Below are positions 11,734 through 35,319 of a stretch of DNA of 64,000 nucleotides, one piece after another. The stretch comes from Apostichopus japonicus (lineage: Eukaryota > Echinodermata > Holothuroidea > Aspidochirotida > Stichopodidae), in contig NC_092571.1 of NCBI RefSeq assembly GCF_037975245.1, forward strand, positions 16,859,917 to 16,923,916, read 5' to 3'. The translations under genes and the position numbers were made by a program. The notes beneath the pieces were generated by a model. The model was not told the DNA's origin. It worked only from the letters and a program-made list of their open reading frames with translations, and made no database searches. Every line of letters begins with the position of its first letter. The stretch's first letter is position 1.

Positions 11734-14671
11734 ATGGCAACTGACAAGACGATTTCACCCCTTCGTGTGTTCCTCTGGGTGATACCACGAACAAACAGCA
11801 CGGTTTTTACTAAGTGTATGTCCTTTGTGGACAATACCGAGGTATGGATGGAGCCTTATATGGCAAGCAACCTGAATGAAACCATTTTCAGTCCAACGTG
11901 GCGCAAAGGGGATCCTGCAATCGACAAGATGCGAAGCGAAGCTAAAATTGCCGAGGAACAATCTCACTACAAGGACATTAAACAGCGAGAGCTTGAAAAG
12001 GTCGAAAGGTACCCTAACGTCTGGACGCAACAAACCTTTAGGTAACAGTTTCTTTCAGTGAATATAATTAAGATCCGTCCAATAGGTGGGAATATTGACA
12101 ATTTAGAAGAATTCAAAGAGAAATTACGTTGAGTTGGTATTCTTAATTGGGGTATAAGGTTTTCCACATTAGCTGGGTTTACACCAGTGGCGTAGGAAGG
12201 TACTTTTGAGTGGGGGGGGGGGTCTAAGGGGAGGGGGTGTCCCCTCCCCTTTGGAATTTTTTTGAATTTCCAGGTGGCCTCAGATTCAATTTGGTGCAAT
12301 ATTGCACACTTCAACCCACCCACTCCATTTTGTATAAAATTTTGCATTTTCACCTGGCCTTAGATGCAATTTGGTGCTCCAAATGAGATTTTTTTTTTCT
12401 CATTTGGAAATGAAAAAGGGGTTTTCAGACTTGCGAAGCGGGGGGGGGGGCGGAATGATACTTCCGCCCCTCCACATTTTTCACTGGGGGGCTGGCGCCC
12501 CCCAGCCCCCCCCGGTTCCTATGCCCTTGGTTTACACTATACATTATTTCAGCCAAATGTTTAGATTGAGCTGCACGTTTTAGTAACTTCAGAGTTTAGG
12601 GAGGTCTAAATTTCACGGCCAATGCCGGACGCATTGGCGCAGCAGTGTTGCTGATATTTCGCTTTTTGTATGCATGCTCATCATACGTCTACGCAATAAA
12701 TTTACGCAATGAATAGCGAATGTCTGTATTTAGTAAGAGTCTTTTTTATGATCAGATTAACAAGTCATAAATCGGCGTGTATCTCTGAGGTTTTAGCTGT
12801 TTTTTATATTTTGCATTAATCTGTCAATAAGTGACACTGCATGATCAGCTTGATTGATGGATGGGTGGATGAATCGATGGATGAATGGATAGATGGTTTG
12901 CTGGATGAATCGATGGATGGATGGATGAATGGATAGATGGTTGGGTGGATAAATCGATGGATAGACGGATGAATGGATAGTTGGTTGGGTGAGTGGATCG
13001 ATGGATAGACGGATGAATGGATAGTTGGTTTGGTGGATGAATCGATGGAAGGATGGATGAATGGATAGATGGATGGGTGGGTGAATCGGTGGATGGATGG
13101 ATGAATGGATAGATGGTTGGGTGGATCGATGGATGGATGAATGGATAGATGGTTGGGTGGATGAATCGATGGATGGACGGATGAATGGATAGATGGTTGG
13201 GTGGATGAATCGATGGATGGATGAATGAATAGATGGTTGGGTGGGTGGATCGATGGATAGACGGATGAATGGATAGTTGGTTTGCTGGATGAATCGATGG
13301 ATGGGCGGATGAATGGATAGATGGTTGGGTGGATTAATCGATGGATGGATGGATGAATGGATAGATGGTTGGGTGGATGAATCGATGGATAGACGGATGA
13401 ATGGATAGTTGGTTTGCTGGATGAATCGATGGATGGACGGATGAATGGATAGATGGTTGGGTGGATTAATCGATGGATGGATGGATGAATGGATAGATGG
13501 TTGGGTGGATGAATCGATGGATAGACGGATGAATGGATAGTTGGTTTGCTGGATGAATCGATGGATGGACGGATGAATGGATAGATGGTTGGGTGGATGA
13601 GTCGATGCATGGACGGATGAATGGATAGATGGTTGGGTGGATGAATCGATGGATGGATGGATAGATGGTTGGGTGGATGAGTCGATGGATGGATGAATGG
13701 ATAGATGGTTGGGTGGGTGGATGAATCGATGGAAGGACGGATGAATGGATAGATGGTTGGGTGGATGAGTCGATGGATGGACGGATGAATGGATAGATGG
13801 TTGGGTGGATGAGTCGATGGATGGACGGATGAATGGATAGATGGTTGGGTGGATGAATCGATGGATGGACGGATGAATGGATAGATGGTTGGGTGGATGA
13901 ATTGATGGATGGACGGATGAATGGATAGATGCATGGATAGAAAGAAATCGTGCTTTAGTATGATACATTTTACTTTTATTGTTGTTATTCTTTTTTTCTT
14001 TTTTATTCGGCAGTTATCCTTGGGCTAAGAAACAGCTTGAAATCAACCCTCAAGGCAAGCAGTTTGTTTTCATTAAGGACCAATCTTGCGCTATTTACGA
14101 CTATATGGATTATCTCCCTGACGTTCCAACTCGACACGCGTTCTTGATTAGACATCCGATGGAAACTTACCCTTCACTGAAGAACGTGATGATTAACGAA
14201 ACCTTCATAGACTTTGGTAAAGTATCCTGGGATGAGAGCGACTTGACCGATGTGGTCCCCTACCTTCCAGTCAAGGGATTCTTCGAGATCCATCGAAACA
14301 TGTGGAAAAAGCTTAAGGAAAATGGTGGGCCAGAGCCTATTATCATTGATGGGCACGACCTCGCTTCGAAGCCAGAGGTCGTTCTACCAAAGTTCTTTGC
14401 TGAATTAGGTATTCCTTACAAAGAATCGTATTTGAAATGGGAGGGTGACCCTGAAAAGGTGTATTCCACTTGGAAAGGGTCAAGCAGTTTTGTATTTTTT
14501 GCATCTACCAATGCGGCTACCTCTCGTGCAGTAGAGTCTACCGGATTTGCTGCCCCCTCTGCTCCCCGTGGAACTAAGAAACCACAATGGAAGTTGACAG
14601 ACGAACTAAAAGAGTGTATCGAATATTCCTTACCATTTTATGAAGAGATGTACAACCACAGATTAGCTTAA
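11734..14671 (+). CDS. Sulfotransferase-family protein, two coding exons, 321 aa
   Basis: Predicted P-loop sulfotransferase, probably of the invertebrate group often named branched-chain-aminotransferase-like; it would move sulfate from PAPS to an unknown acceptor. Coding exons: 11734-12041 and 14014-14671. They join in phase 2 (AG/GTAACA donor, TTCGGCAG acceptor) to a continuous frame. Residues 12-23 ([12 protein letters not shown]) fit the 5'-phosphosulfate loop, with PRTNST in place of the usual PRSGST. Residues 146-157 contain FLIRHP and a Ser eight residues after Arg149, the usual spacing of the 3'-phosphate-binding Arg and Ser. The start is the first ATG after a good 3' splice site at 11713, so the leader is spliced. 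The 1.97 kb intron carries a hAT MITE and a minisatellite. The stop codon TAA (14669-14671) lies inside the TTAA target of a MITE, which therefore begins the 3'UTR. Family is well supported; acceptor is unknown. Confidence 0.8.
12185..12529 (+). mobile_element. hAT-like MITE with 8-bp target duplication
   Basis: The ends CAGTGGCGTAGGAA and TTCCTATGCCCTTG are inverted repeats. GTTTACAC flanks both sides exactly (12177-12184 and 12530-12537). The 345-bp interior has G and C runs near the ends and a CCAAATGAGA...TCTCATTTGG stem-loop. A second copy in the opposite orientation is at 34176-34543. Lies in the sulfotransferase intron. The 8-bp duplication and CA(G)...G ends are typical of hAT elements. 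Confidence 0.85.
12848..13940. repeat. ~44-bp GGAT-rich minisatellite
   Basis: About 1.1 kb of a degenerate tandem repeat of roughly 44 bp, built from GGATGAATGGATAGATGG, TTGGGTGGATGAATCGATGG and GGACGGATGAATGG-type pieces. Higher-order blocks recur (for example those with TAGTTGGTTTGCTGGATG). It lies in the sulfotransferase intron, ending about 75 bp before exon 2. The 372- and 391-codon minus-strand frames rich in Ser-Ile-His-Pro exist only because the repeat lacks stops in those frames; I do not regard them as genes. Confidence 0.9.
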
Positions 14672-15042
14672 AGGCATTGAAGACTCGCCTCAAACCGCGT
14701 GCGGCCATCTGAAAAAAAAGTTAACTTTCTGTTGCTTGCAAGTGACGTTTTGTTCGTGTCGCTTCAAAATGCAGACAGTAATGAAACGTGATACCTTGTT
14801 TTTAGCTGGACCTGAGATGTCCATCGCTGTATCGTTTATATACTGTGCTGTGGGTATTGACTGCAGCTGTATGTACTGACTGTACACTAGTGTCTAATTA
14901 CCGACGGTAGCAAGCTGTTTGTGTATTTTCTGAGATCGAAGGTGGCGTCTAACACTTCTGTTACACCTCATTCGAAACTCGTTCTAAACTGAACTTACCG
15001 GCATTAGACGTTTCTTTTTGCGCGAGTCTTCACACCCTTTAA
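14668..15042 (+). mobile_element. TTAA MITE, copy 1
   Basis: A 375-bp element including TTAA at both ends. The ends AGGCATTGAAGACTC and GAGTCTTCACACCCT are imperfect inverted repeats. The family also occurs at 54469-54822 (same orientation), 57368-57714 (inverted) and as a fragment at 50132-50175. TTAA flanks in all three full copies suggest piggyBac-type targeting, although the terminal bases are not the usual CCC. The left TTAA contains the stop codon of the sulfotransferase gene. Confidence 0.8.
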
Positions 15043-15607
15043 TGACAATATACTATCTTGTCACTTTTAATCTTTTATAACAAAATGCCGATGAGATGTA
15101 CAAATCATTAGCAATGTTGAATCATTTTTAGAAGTTCTTATAGACTTGGGTAAGTAAGGATTGTATTTTTTCTCCAGGAAAAGTGAAAAAATGATAAGCA
15201 CAGCCTGGAGGGAAGTAGAAATATAGGTACTATCTATTCCGTAAGGCTGTTGTGTTGTGAAATGAATGTAGTGAGTGGGGGGGGGGGGTCAATGCCTACA
15301 GCTTCTGGCCCGGATACAGTACGGGGCCCATTTTTATATATGGTAAACTGAAGCTTCAAAAACGTAGCTATAACTAAGGCCCACTATGGCTCTCGATACC
15401 CTTGGTGAAACGACATCAGATATACCACTTCCACGATCAAATACCACTACAGTCGTGATGTCATCAGCGGTTCATCACGGGGTGAGATATAGTCAATCAA
15501 TTTGACATATGAACCGATATCAATTGGCATAATCGTCGAAGCAAGGATTTTTAACTACAAAACTCCTAAACCGGCTAAGAGAATTTTGGTGGGGGGGGGG
15601 TGGGAGG
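15043..15607. other. Downstream of the sulfotransferase gene, no gene seen
   Basis: AT-rich text with two G runs (about 15277-15287 and 15589-15601). No clear AATAAA near the sulfotransferase stop could be tied to its 3' end. Confidence 0.4.
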
Positions 15608-15885
15608 CAGGCGCGTAGCGAGAAAATTTGCCAAGGGAGGGGCGGACATGTAGGCAAACTATTAGAGCCGTAGATTCGGCACTGGAAACTATCTAAGCGT
15701 AGCGCCACCGTGAGTTGGCGCGAAGCGTATAAGAAAATTTTGGCTCAAAATGCCTCCCAGATCGCTGGAAATGGCACTTCCCAGGCCTTGTAAGTTGCAT
15801 CTAAACATTTTCTATTTTGAAATTACTAGCGATATCCTAAAGCATACACACACACAATTTGCTCAAGGGGGGGGGAGGGGTGTGG
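15608..15885 (+). mobile_element. hAT-like element with shared hairpin core (damaged right end)
   Basis: The left end CAGGCGCGTAGCGAGAAAAT and the following text match the element at 35320-35635 closely. The internal hairpin module lies at about 15697-15830 (CTATCTAAGCGTAGCGCCACC onward). The right end is not recognisable beyond the CTCAAGGGGGG run, so no target duplication can be assigned. Confidence 0.65.
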
Positions 15886-16263
15886 AGAAGGGGATATAAT
15901 CGAAATGTTTTCCATATATAACACAGAGAAAAATTGATCGATTATATTTTCTATAATCTGACCAATTTAATATTTATTTTATTTCTATTGGTAAATAACA
16001 CTGTCTCTAATTTACAGACTAGTGAGATTATTTTCTGTGGGAAGGACCTAAGTATACACATAGATTTAATTTGACTGATATTACTGAAGATATGACGTTA
16101 AAAAACATCATTTGAGCTCTTGGATTTTTGCTGATGTTATTTTCTATCTTCACAAGATTTTTTAATGCGTCTTTCATGTAAAATATGTTTTGCCTGATTG
16201 GAAACGTGTCACGTGTCACACCTGTTTACAAAGGCAAAAATATGTACTCCCTCAATGTTATCT

Positions 16264-16885
16264 TTCTTGTATTTACAAGAATCATTCAACCTAACATTGA
16301 CTATGCTCGAACAGTGTGAGGTTATATTATAGTCAAATGAATATAGACAAAATACAAAGGCTTTAGAATAGTGCTGCAAAGATTGCTACTGGAAAAAAAA
16401 TGATTTGATTAATTTAGAGGCATTCATCTATAGTAAAGGAGCTTCACTGGATGAATGTGAAACAAAGAAGGGATTATTTTAAATGTATATTTTAATGTTT
16501 TAAAGCCATTCATGCTATGGCTCCATATTATATTTCGAATGATGTTACTATGCAGGTTGATGTTCAGGATAAACTCACACGTTGTTTTAATGTGAATGAT
16601 GTTCAAGTGCCTTATGCTAGGTTATAATGTTTTAAAAAACACCTTCGTTTCTATGGGTCCAACCGTTTGTAACAGTCTAATTGGTTATATTAAGGAATGC
16701 AATTATCATTCTTATCATTCATTATTTTTATTTTGATATTTTTGGTTATTCCTGTTTGTAATTATATCTGTTGCTCTTTTTTTAATGTTTTGATTGTTTC
16801 ACAGGCCACTATTTATAACAGCTATACTTAATATGTTACCCTGTAAAAATATAGTAAATACTGAATAAACAAATGTTATAATCAT
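16264..16885 (+). pseudogene. Decayed non-LTR retrotransposon, RT C-terminal region
   Basis: Broken plus-strand reading frames show the order expected for the C-terminal end of a LINE ORF2. Near 16346-16385 is an IQRLQNSAAKIATG-like stretch. Near 16495-16540 is KAIHAMAPYYISN, then QVDVQDKLTR and VNDVQVPYARL-like text. Stops and shifts interrupt every frame. The last part has the T-rich, GTAAATACTGAATAAAC-type tail of such elements. Old, inactive fragment; the clade cannot be fixed. Confidence 0.5.
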
Positions 16886-17618
16886 TAATTAGCACTTGAT
16901 TTTATACTATTTTCGTTTTCTATTTGGTAAAGGTGGTATAAGATACAAATGTTATCGTTACGTCACATAGTTTCTTGTATTACAATGATGTTACTATTAA
17001 GGCTTCTTCAAATTAGTTTCAGCATAAAAATATGAAAAGTAAAACAAAAGGAAGGTATGAGATTTTACCGCTGGTAGTGATTCTGCGATATCATGCACAC
17101 ATTGCCAAATTGACATGTATTTGTGGAACTGACTAAATGACAAACTCAGATGTTTACATACATGATAATTTCGAATTCCATAATAATAAGGCACACTAAT
17201 ATCACCTGATCTGATAGGAAGTATTTTCTTGGTCTATACAATAAAGTAGCATCGTATCATGGTTTTCACACCCCTGTTGTGGTTGGTAAATGTGGTGGTT
17301 AAAGTGTGGTGGTTGAACTGAAAGTTAGTCATTTATTGTGATAATATGTACTATCAGGCTAATACAAACTGTAAAAGTAAATATCGGTTTTCATATATTT
17401 ATAACAGTATCTATACTTGTAATGTATATAGGCCTAGGTATTCAACTATTTATAATGTAGCAGACGATAAGTAAGAAAACCGCTTTTTTAGTCTACAAAC
17501 GTCACTCTGAAAAGAAGAGACAAATAGAATGTCAAAAAGGAAGGAATGACAAAGCAGAAGCTAATATCAACAATGAACTAAATATCAAAGATATCATATT
17601 TAGGCGATATCTAAATAT
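16886..17618. other. Intergenic, no gene seen
   Basis: AT-rich, no exon-like frame. A local GTGGTTGGTAAATGTGGTGGTTAAAG direct duplication lies near 17279-17320. Confidence 0.4.
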
Positions 17619-17620
17619 TT

Positions 17621-17772
17621 ACTTTGAACACCTAAGTAAAGCCAACGTTGAACTTTATACTATTTTTTATAGTTGTGTCTGTTTTCAGACAAGTATACAC
17701 AACAAGTCACTTCAGAGTCTTTGTAGTCCGACGAATTAAGTTCAACGTTGACTTGACATAGGTGTTCAAAGT
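17621..17772. mobile_element. ~150-bp MITE with ~35-bp inverted ends
   Basis: ACTTTGAACACCTAAGTAAA continuing to 17655 pairs with 17738-17772 (reverse complement, few mismatches). The interior contains a second small inverted repeat (GTTGTGT...ACACAAC). No coding capacity. Target duplication not resolved. Confidence 0.55.
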
Positions 17773-20680
17773 AGAACGACATACAGTTTGACAAAAGGAT
17801 AGGTCTAGGCCATTGGCTGAAATAGTGTGTTAGTAGATCAGGGACAACGTGTTCAACGTTTATTGTTTAACTATAACCTCGTTTGAAATGATAGTTTTGT
17901 TGTTCCGTTTATGATCAAGGGGGATCTATAATGTATTACATTTGTCGATAAGAAGCAGTCTATATATATACTCCAATAGATAAGTCAGTAAAACAATTTG
18001 AAGCATTGGTATATCACCTAAAGGGCCTCGGTGATACACTGGTCATAACAAACATATACATAATGACAAAATACTTGTATACGCCCAATACACCGGCATA
18101 GACTTGCAACTATCCATAGAACGATGCTAGACCTATTACGTAACATCACTACAATCACTCGTATTTATACCGGTTAGGTGTCCAGACATGTTAACAGTGA
18201 CGTCACCATAAGTTCTTCCTCTATGATCACAACAAGAAGCGATGAGTCAATCCTATGTAACCTAAGTGTGTTGGTATCACAGATCTAAGCTTGTAACTGA
18301 CCATTATATCTGTGACGTTCCTGAGTAAATATGTTTGTTTACAAGTGACGAAAACTGCAGGCTCTCATAGCAAAAAATCTGAATGATGCATGATACGGAA
18401 AATTGATGTTGTCATGAATGGTCAACTTGTCGACTATCCAGTGATGGGTAGCTTTTAGCTAGTGAGAACTTCTATCTAAACTTAGAGATCACATTGCTTT
18501 TATGATGTAGTGTGTAAGCCAATGGGGTATTTAATGGGCGTATGCTACTATTAGTGTAAATTAAAAGTGCTCCAGTATTAAGCTTGGAAAGTGCTTTGAA
18601 TGCGCTACCATTTGAAATTTATCACTCAGATGGCCGACATTCGCTAATCACTTATCAATCACAGCATACAGATACTCAAGTCAATAACCTATACAGACAG
18701 TTCAAAGTCTACTAGGAAAATGCACGTAGGTCCTTCTGGGGTGCCCTGCGATCCAGTACCGGCTATCTTTGTAATTTATATAATCTAAATGAACACTCGT
18801 GCAATAAGTTCCAAGCATATATTCAAAACAGTGTATTATAATTACAATGTGTCCTCAAATGATGTCACCATCAAATGTGTGTTAGCCTGAATGTTGATCC
18901 ATCGATCTATAACTCTCTAATAACCTAATTGTAATTAACTTCGTGTCTAATGCCATCCTTCAAACTCACTTTTCCCTCTTGTAATTTAGGGGCAATTAAC
19001 GGTGTTCGTTTTTTAGTACCCCGTGGTACACATTTCTCTGCTGACCCTGTACGTGAGCAGTTCAGTCCAATGTTCCCCTTTACCTGCTCACTTCGGATCC
19101 TATACTACAGCAAAACTGACACTGCACTATAAAGCAAATTAAGAACATATACAAAATGTCGTAGGCAAGCAACTTCTCTCCATCTTATCATCTTAAGACT
19201 TCATGTTAATGTCAAGTTTGGCAGAAACTGCTCGAGTATATATAATATCTATGACATGATGATTTATCTTTAATCATGGGAAATGTTACACAATTTTACA
19301 GTTGGTTTCATTAACTGCCGCTGATTATGAGAGTGTAGGTAATGGTGCAGACCCAACATATCAACAAATATTGTTCTTCTTTCTTTCTTTGTTCCTTACT
19401 TTTTTGGTCAAAAATATGTCTTTGAACAATCGTGCACGTTCAGTTACATGCGCGAAAAGTCAGATAGCTATAAGCTATAGATGCAATTTATATTCTTCCA
19501 ATTATGAGTGTGACCAGAATGCTGAGTAAAGTTTTAGCCATGTTCAAAATTTAATATACTATTAGGGTTTGAGATTTTAAGAAGGCACTATCATTGACCA
19601 TTATTTGGCGTTCAACTCAGCAATATTGGGCAATTAGCAGAAAATTGCTTGACTTGTGGGCCAAGTGTGTTGAAGTAAAGGACGGTAGATGGATGACGCA
19701 ATCTGAAGACAGGTTGTGCCCCCCCCCCCACAAAAAGAGGATAAACCATTTGAATGAACTCAGCAAAGAAAAGTAAGAAAGTAGAAATAGTTAGTTAAAG
19801 TATGCCAATCAGCCTCTTCTCGGATAGTCACAGAGGTCCACAGAAAGATGAAATAACCTAGAACCGTGTAGAATACAACATTAGAGCCAATTGAAGCAGT
19901 CATGCAACGTAACAATATTTCACAGGAAGGAGAAACATGACAACTGCTGAACACATGATATATTAAACATGAAATTTGAGTCATGTTTTCGGATCAATTT
20001 ATACAGTGCACAGATTGCACCAGTTAGCTTTGGGTGACGTAGGTGTGGTATTTTAGCTGGCCGTGGGGTGGGGGGTGAGGATACGTTTGGTGGGAGAGCA
20101 CACGACCACTGACCATCCACATCATACACATCATCACTGACTAACCTTCTATATTGATTAATGCGACCATGTTCAATTCTCGTCACACAAACAACCTATA
20201 AGGGAAGTAGGCGTTTACATGATTGGCCATGTTTTGACCTCCTTTGACCCGGAAATGACCTTTGACCTAAGAAGTAAATATACTGTTCTGTGATCCATCG
20301 TAAAACTGATTGCTACTATGATAGTGCTTAATCAAAATCAAACATAACGCCCTGAGGAGCAGACTTGTTCAAGTAAACCTTTATGACCTCAAATGAACTT
20401 TGCTCCTAAACTTAACTAGTTTTTATGACACATTATCATATATGATCACTTCTGATAGTTTCACAAAACCACATCATAACCGATTATACTTTTTTCGCTG
20501 TGTTGATGTAACCATGCACACTGGATCATGTCGCATCTGGAATACTTGTTTAAGGACTGCTAGACAGGTGCAACCTGACTGACCGGACCAATGGACAATT
20601 GCTAGAAATAACTAGAGTTAAGAGTACGTAGCCTACCGTTTCAGCTAGTAACGGAACTAAAGTTACCCTGACTGCGCCTA
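17773..20680. other. Intergenic, mostly unannotated
   Basis: Contains the inverted copy of the 79-bp dispersed repeat at 18468-18547 and a C run near 19720. No frame has recognisable homology or a good splice context. No tRNA or rRNA seen. Confidence 0.4.
18468..18547 (-). repeat. Dispersed repeat, copy 2 (inverted)
   Basis: Reverse-complement partner of 10362-10440; it starts ACTTCTATCTAAACTTAGAG and ends GGGCGTATGCTA. About 8 kb separates the copies. Confidence 0.55.
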
Positions 20681-20681
20681 G

Positions 20682-20682
<1 letters not shown>

Positions 20683-20752
<70 letters not shown>

Positions 20753-20756
20753 GGCT

Positions 20757-20787
<31 letters not shown>

Positions 20788-20806
20788 GGCTATATATATA
20801 TATATG
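20683..20806. repeat. (TA)n microsatellite with duplicated ACATGTAGGC spacer
   Basis: Three TA blocks separated by two copies of ACATGTAGGC, so the spacer has been amplified along with the TA tract. Confidence 0.9.
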
Positions 20807-22143
20807 TGTGTAGTTTGAAGACACGAAATCATGCTAGTCTATATCGACGATGTCAACGTTGTAGATTATGAGGATATTTTGAGCTAGCCGGTTATACTTT
20901 CATATTCCCAGCAGGTGTGCTCTGTTATGTCAATGGAATACATATAGCCTATGCCAGAAAGTGAAAAATTGAAATCCATAACAGGTGCCGCTGTTTATGA
21001 ACATACACAGCAACTGCTGTTTGAAGAAAAAAAAAACAGTAATTCGTAAACAGCTTTCCAATTTTAGTTCACTCTAGTCGAGGTCTCTTTTATTGCTAAA
21101 AAAAAAAGTCGTCTTGGATTTGACTTCTCATGACATCAAAATACTGATTATGGTTCTGTTGGATTGGTGTCAAAAATAAATAGTATGGTCATTGCTGATA
21201 GAAAACCGATTGTCACTTGAAGTTACACGAGCAGTACATTCAGGAGAAAGTGCAGCAATTGTCTGTGTGTGATGTTTCCTTTACAAAATTTGGCGGTATT
21301 GCGAAACAATTTTTAACATTTTCTACAGGCTTTTTGTTCAAATTACCTCGCGAAACTATAGTCGAGCCAATTAAGAGTATTCATTATTAGTGTTCATTGG
21401 TAAATGAACCACTGTCTGTTCAGCGGAAAATTAAACTGGAACTTGTATCACCATGGCTACCACACATTGGACGTCGTCCGGCATGTGACATGCATGTAGT
21501 CTACCAGTGGTCTGTGTATAAACGGTGTGTTCGGAACTCGGTGCAGAGAATACAACGGGTTTACTTTTGTCGATAAATATCATCTAATTTTTAAACGAAA
21601 GGATTTTGTACCCGTGGCTTGTGATATCTTTTTAATATTTTATTTTTCTGCTTCCTCTCTAGTTGCCAGTAAACAATTAGACCAAATTAAGTAACGTCGT
21701 ATATGATTGGCCACAGTGGACATAGATGTGTCACGTATGCCAATCATATGGTCCTATAGGCCTATATATATATACCGAAGAACGACCACGAAGAAGTATA
21801 AAAACAGTAACAGTGTTCAGTTTCGTCGGTGGCTAACCAAAATATTAACATAGTGTACGAACTGTGTTTTGTTGGTCACTTTAATTCATATCGAGTAAAA
21901 GAAGAAGTCATGCGCGGTTTTAACGCACGTCCGACAAAATCCGAATAAACAAAAAAACGACGAAAACAATTCATGACGTCATGAAATTATTATCATTATC
22001 ATCGGTCACGACCTTAATTGTTTGACAGACTGGTGATTTCCTGTTTCATATACATCATACTACCCAGTTTGAGTTGGCGTTATATAGCTTTGGGATATTC
22101 GAACTTTTTGGTCTAACCGTTGGAGAAAGTTATAAAAAGAAAC
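20807..22143. other. 5' flank of the SLC22 gene
   Basis: Probable upstream region of the transporter gene. A TATAAAA box lies at 21797-21803 with TCAGTTT about 20 bp downstream. Further candidate TATA-like words occur, so the transcription start is only a suggestion. The leader before ATG 22144 has in-frame codons from 22120 but no ATG. Confidence 0.4.
21797..21822 (+). promoter_or_regulatory. Possible TATA box and initiator for the SLC22 gene
   Basis: TATAAAA at 21797-21803 and TCAGTTT at 21817-21823, about 340 bp before the start codon. The spacing is slightly short for a TATA-initiator pair, so confidence is low. Confidence 0.3.
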
Positions 22144-34135
<11,992 letters not shown>

Positions 34136-34175
34136 TGAGAGACTATAGATTTGGGTGATAGACAATGACAGGAAT

Positions 34176-34543
34176 CAAGGGCGTAGGGACCGGGGGGCTG
34201 GGGGGCCCCAGCCCCCCAGTGAAAAATGTGGAGGGGCGGAAGTATCATTCCGCCCCCCCCCCCCCCGCTCCGCAAGTCAGAAAACCCCTTTTTCATTTCC
34301 AAATGAGAAAAAAATCTCATTTGGAGCACCAAATTGCATCTAAGGCCAGGTGAAAATACAAAATTAAGTTTACAAAATGGAGTGGGTGTTGAAGTGTGCT
34401 ATATTGCACCAAATTGCATCTGAGGCCATCTGGAAATGCAAAAAATTCCAAAGGGGAGGGCACACCCCCTCCCCTTAGACCCCTCCCCCAGGCCGGCCAT
34501 CAGTCTTCAGCCCCCCACTCAAAATTACCTTCCTACGCCACTG
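34176..34543 (-). mobile_element. hAT-like MITE, inverted copy
   Basis: Same family as 12185-12529 in the opposite orientation, 368 bp. The ends are CAAGGGCGTAGGGA and TTCCTACGCCACTG. The flanks ACAGGAAT (34168-34175) and ACAGGAAA (34544-34551) match at seven of eight positions. It starts 40 bp after the SLC22 stop codon and so probably forms part of its 3'UTR. Confidence 0.85.
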
Positions 34544-34551
34544 ACAGGAAA

Positions 34552-35311
34552 AGTGCTGAAATTAAGATCATGCACTCTTAGGGGACGTATGGTAATCGGT
34601 TAATATACTGACAATACCCTCAAGGTTAAATGTAGAGTATCATTGACTGACTAAATATGCTATATTAGTTATGAATATGTAATAATATGTTAATTGTACA
34701 CATGTATGCTAATCCTTGAATGATTTTCGAAAGGGAGAGTTGTACACAATCAGTTATCCGACTGAGAGGTTAGAAAGTTATGTATGCGCAACTCTGCAGA
34801 TTTGCATAAATGAACAGGTGTGGCTAAGGGGGGGGGGGGATTTTCTTTGAAGCAATCTCGTTCCACATATTTCTCTGTATCAGATTCGTAACAGTTTTGT
34901 ACCTCTGCATTGACAAAGAAATAATCTCAATTAAAAATGAATCATAAATACACCACCTATCGAATCAAATGTCGTTTAACTTGTCTTTATACCCGATGTC
35001 GTCTCTTGTCACCAATGTCATAATAACACTAAGAAAAACACCCTCTTTGGTCCCTATAAGGGAGTATATGTTTTTGCCCAATCTGTGTGGTAAGTTATGT
35101 GTCGTATCCACAACCAGAAAATAACTGGTACCTCCTGTCAATACTTGAAATGTTTAAGGGACGCCCTTTGACATTGAAGATTGACTTTCGGGGGGCACTT
35201 GCCTCAATTTCCCGTGGGATTATATGTCAATCCTTGACACAAAGTATTGCAGTAGACTGTTTTGAAAACCCTTTGTATTGGCATTCTCATATGAAACAGC
35301 CAATTTTTTTA
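34552..35311. other. Downstream of SLC22, no gene seen
   Basis: AT-rich with a G run near 34829-34839. No convincing polyadenylation signal close to the SLC22 stop. Confidence 0.35.
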
Positions 35312-35319
35312 ACACAGGC

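Noticed and set aside
12793-13968. 391- and 372-codon minus-strand frames
   Set aside because: They lie wholly in the GGAT minisatellite inside a spliced intron and encode only degenerate Ser-Ile-His-Pro repeats.
22120-22143. Longer N-terminus for the transporter from 22120
   Set aside because: The codon there is TTG. The first ATG (22144) gives the normal SLC22 start MNFEE.
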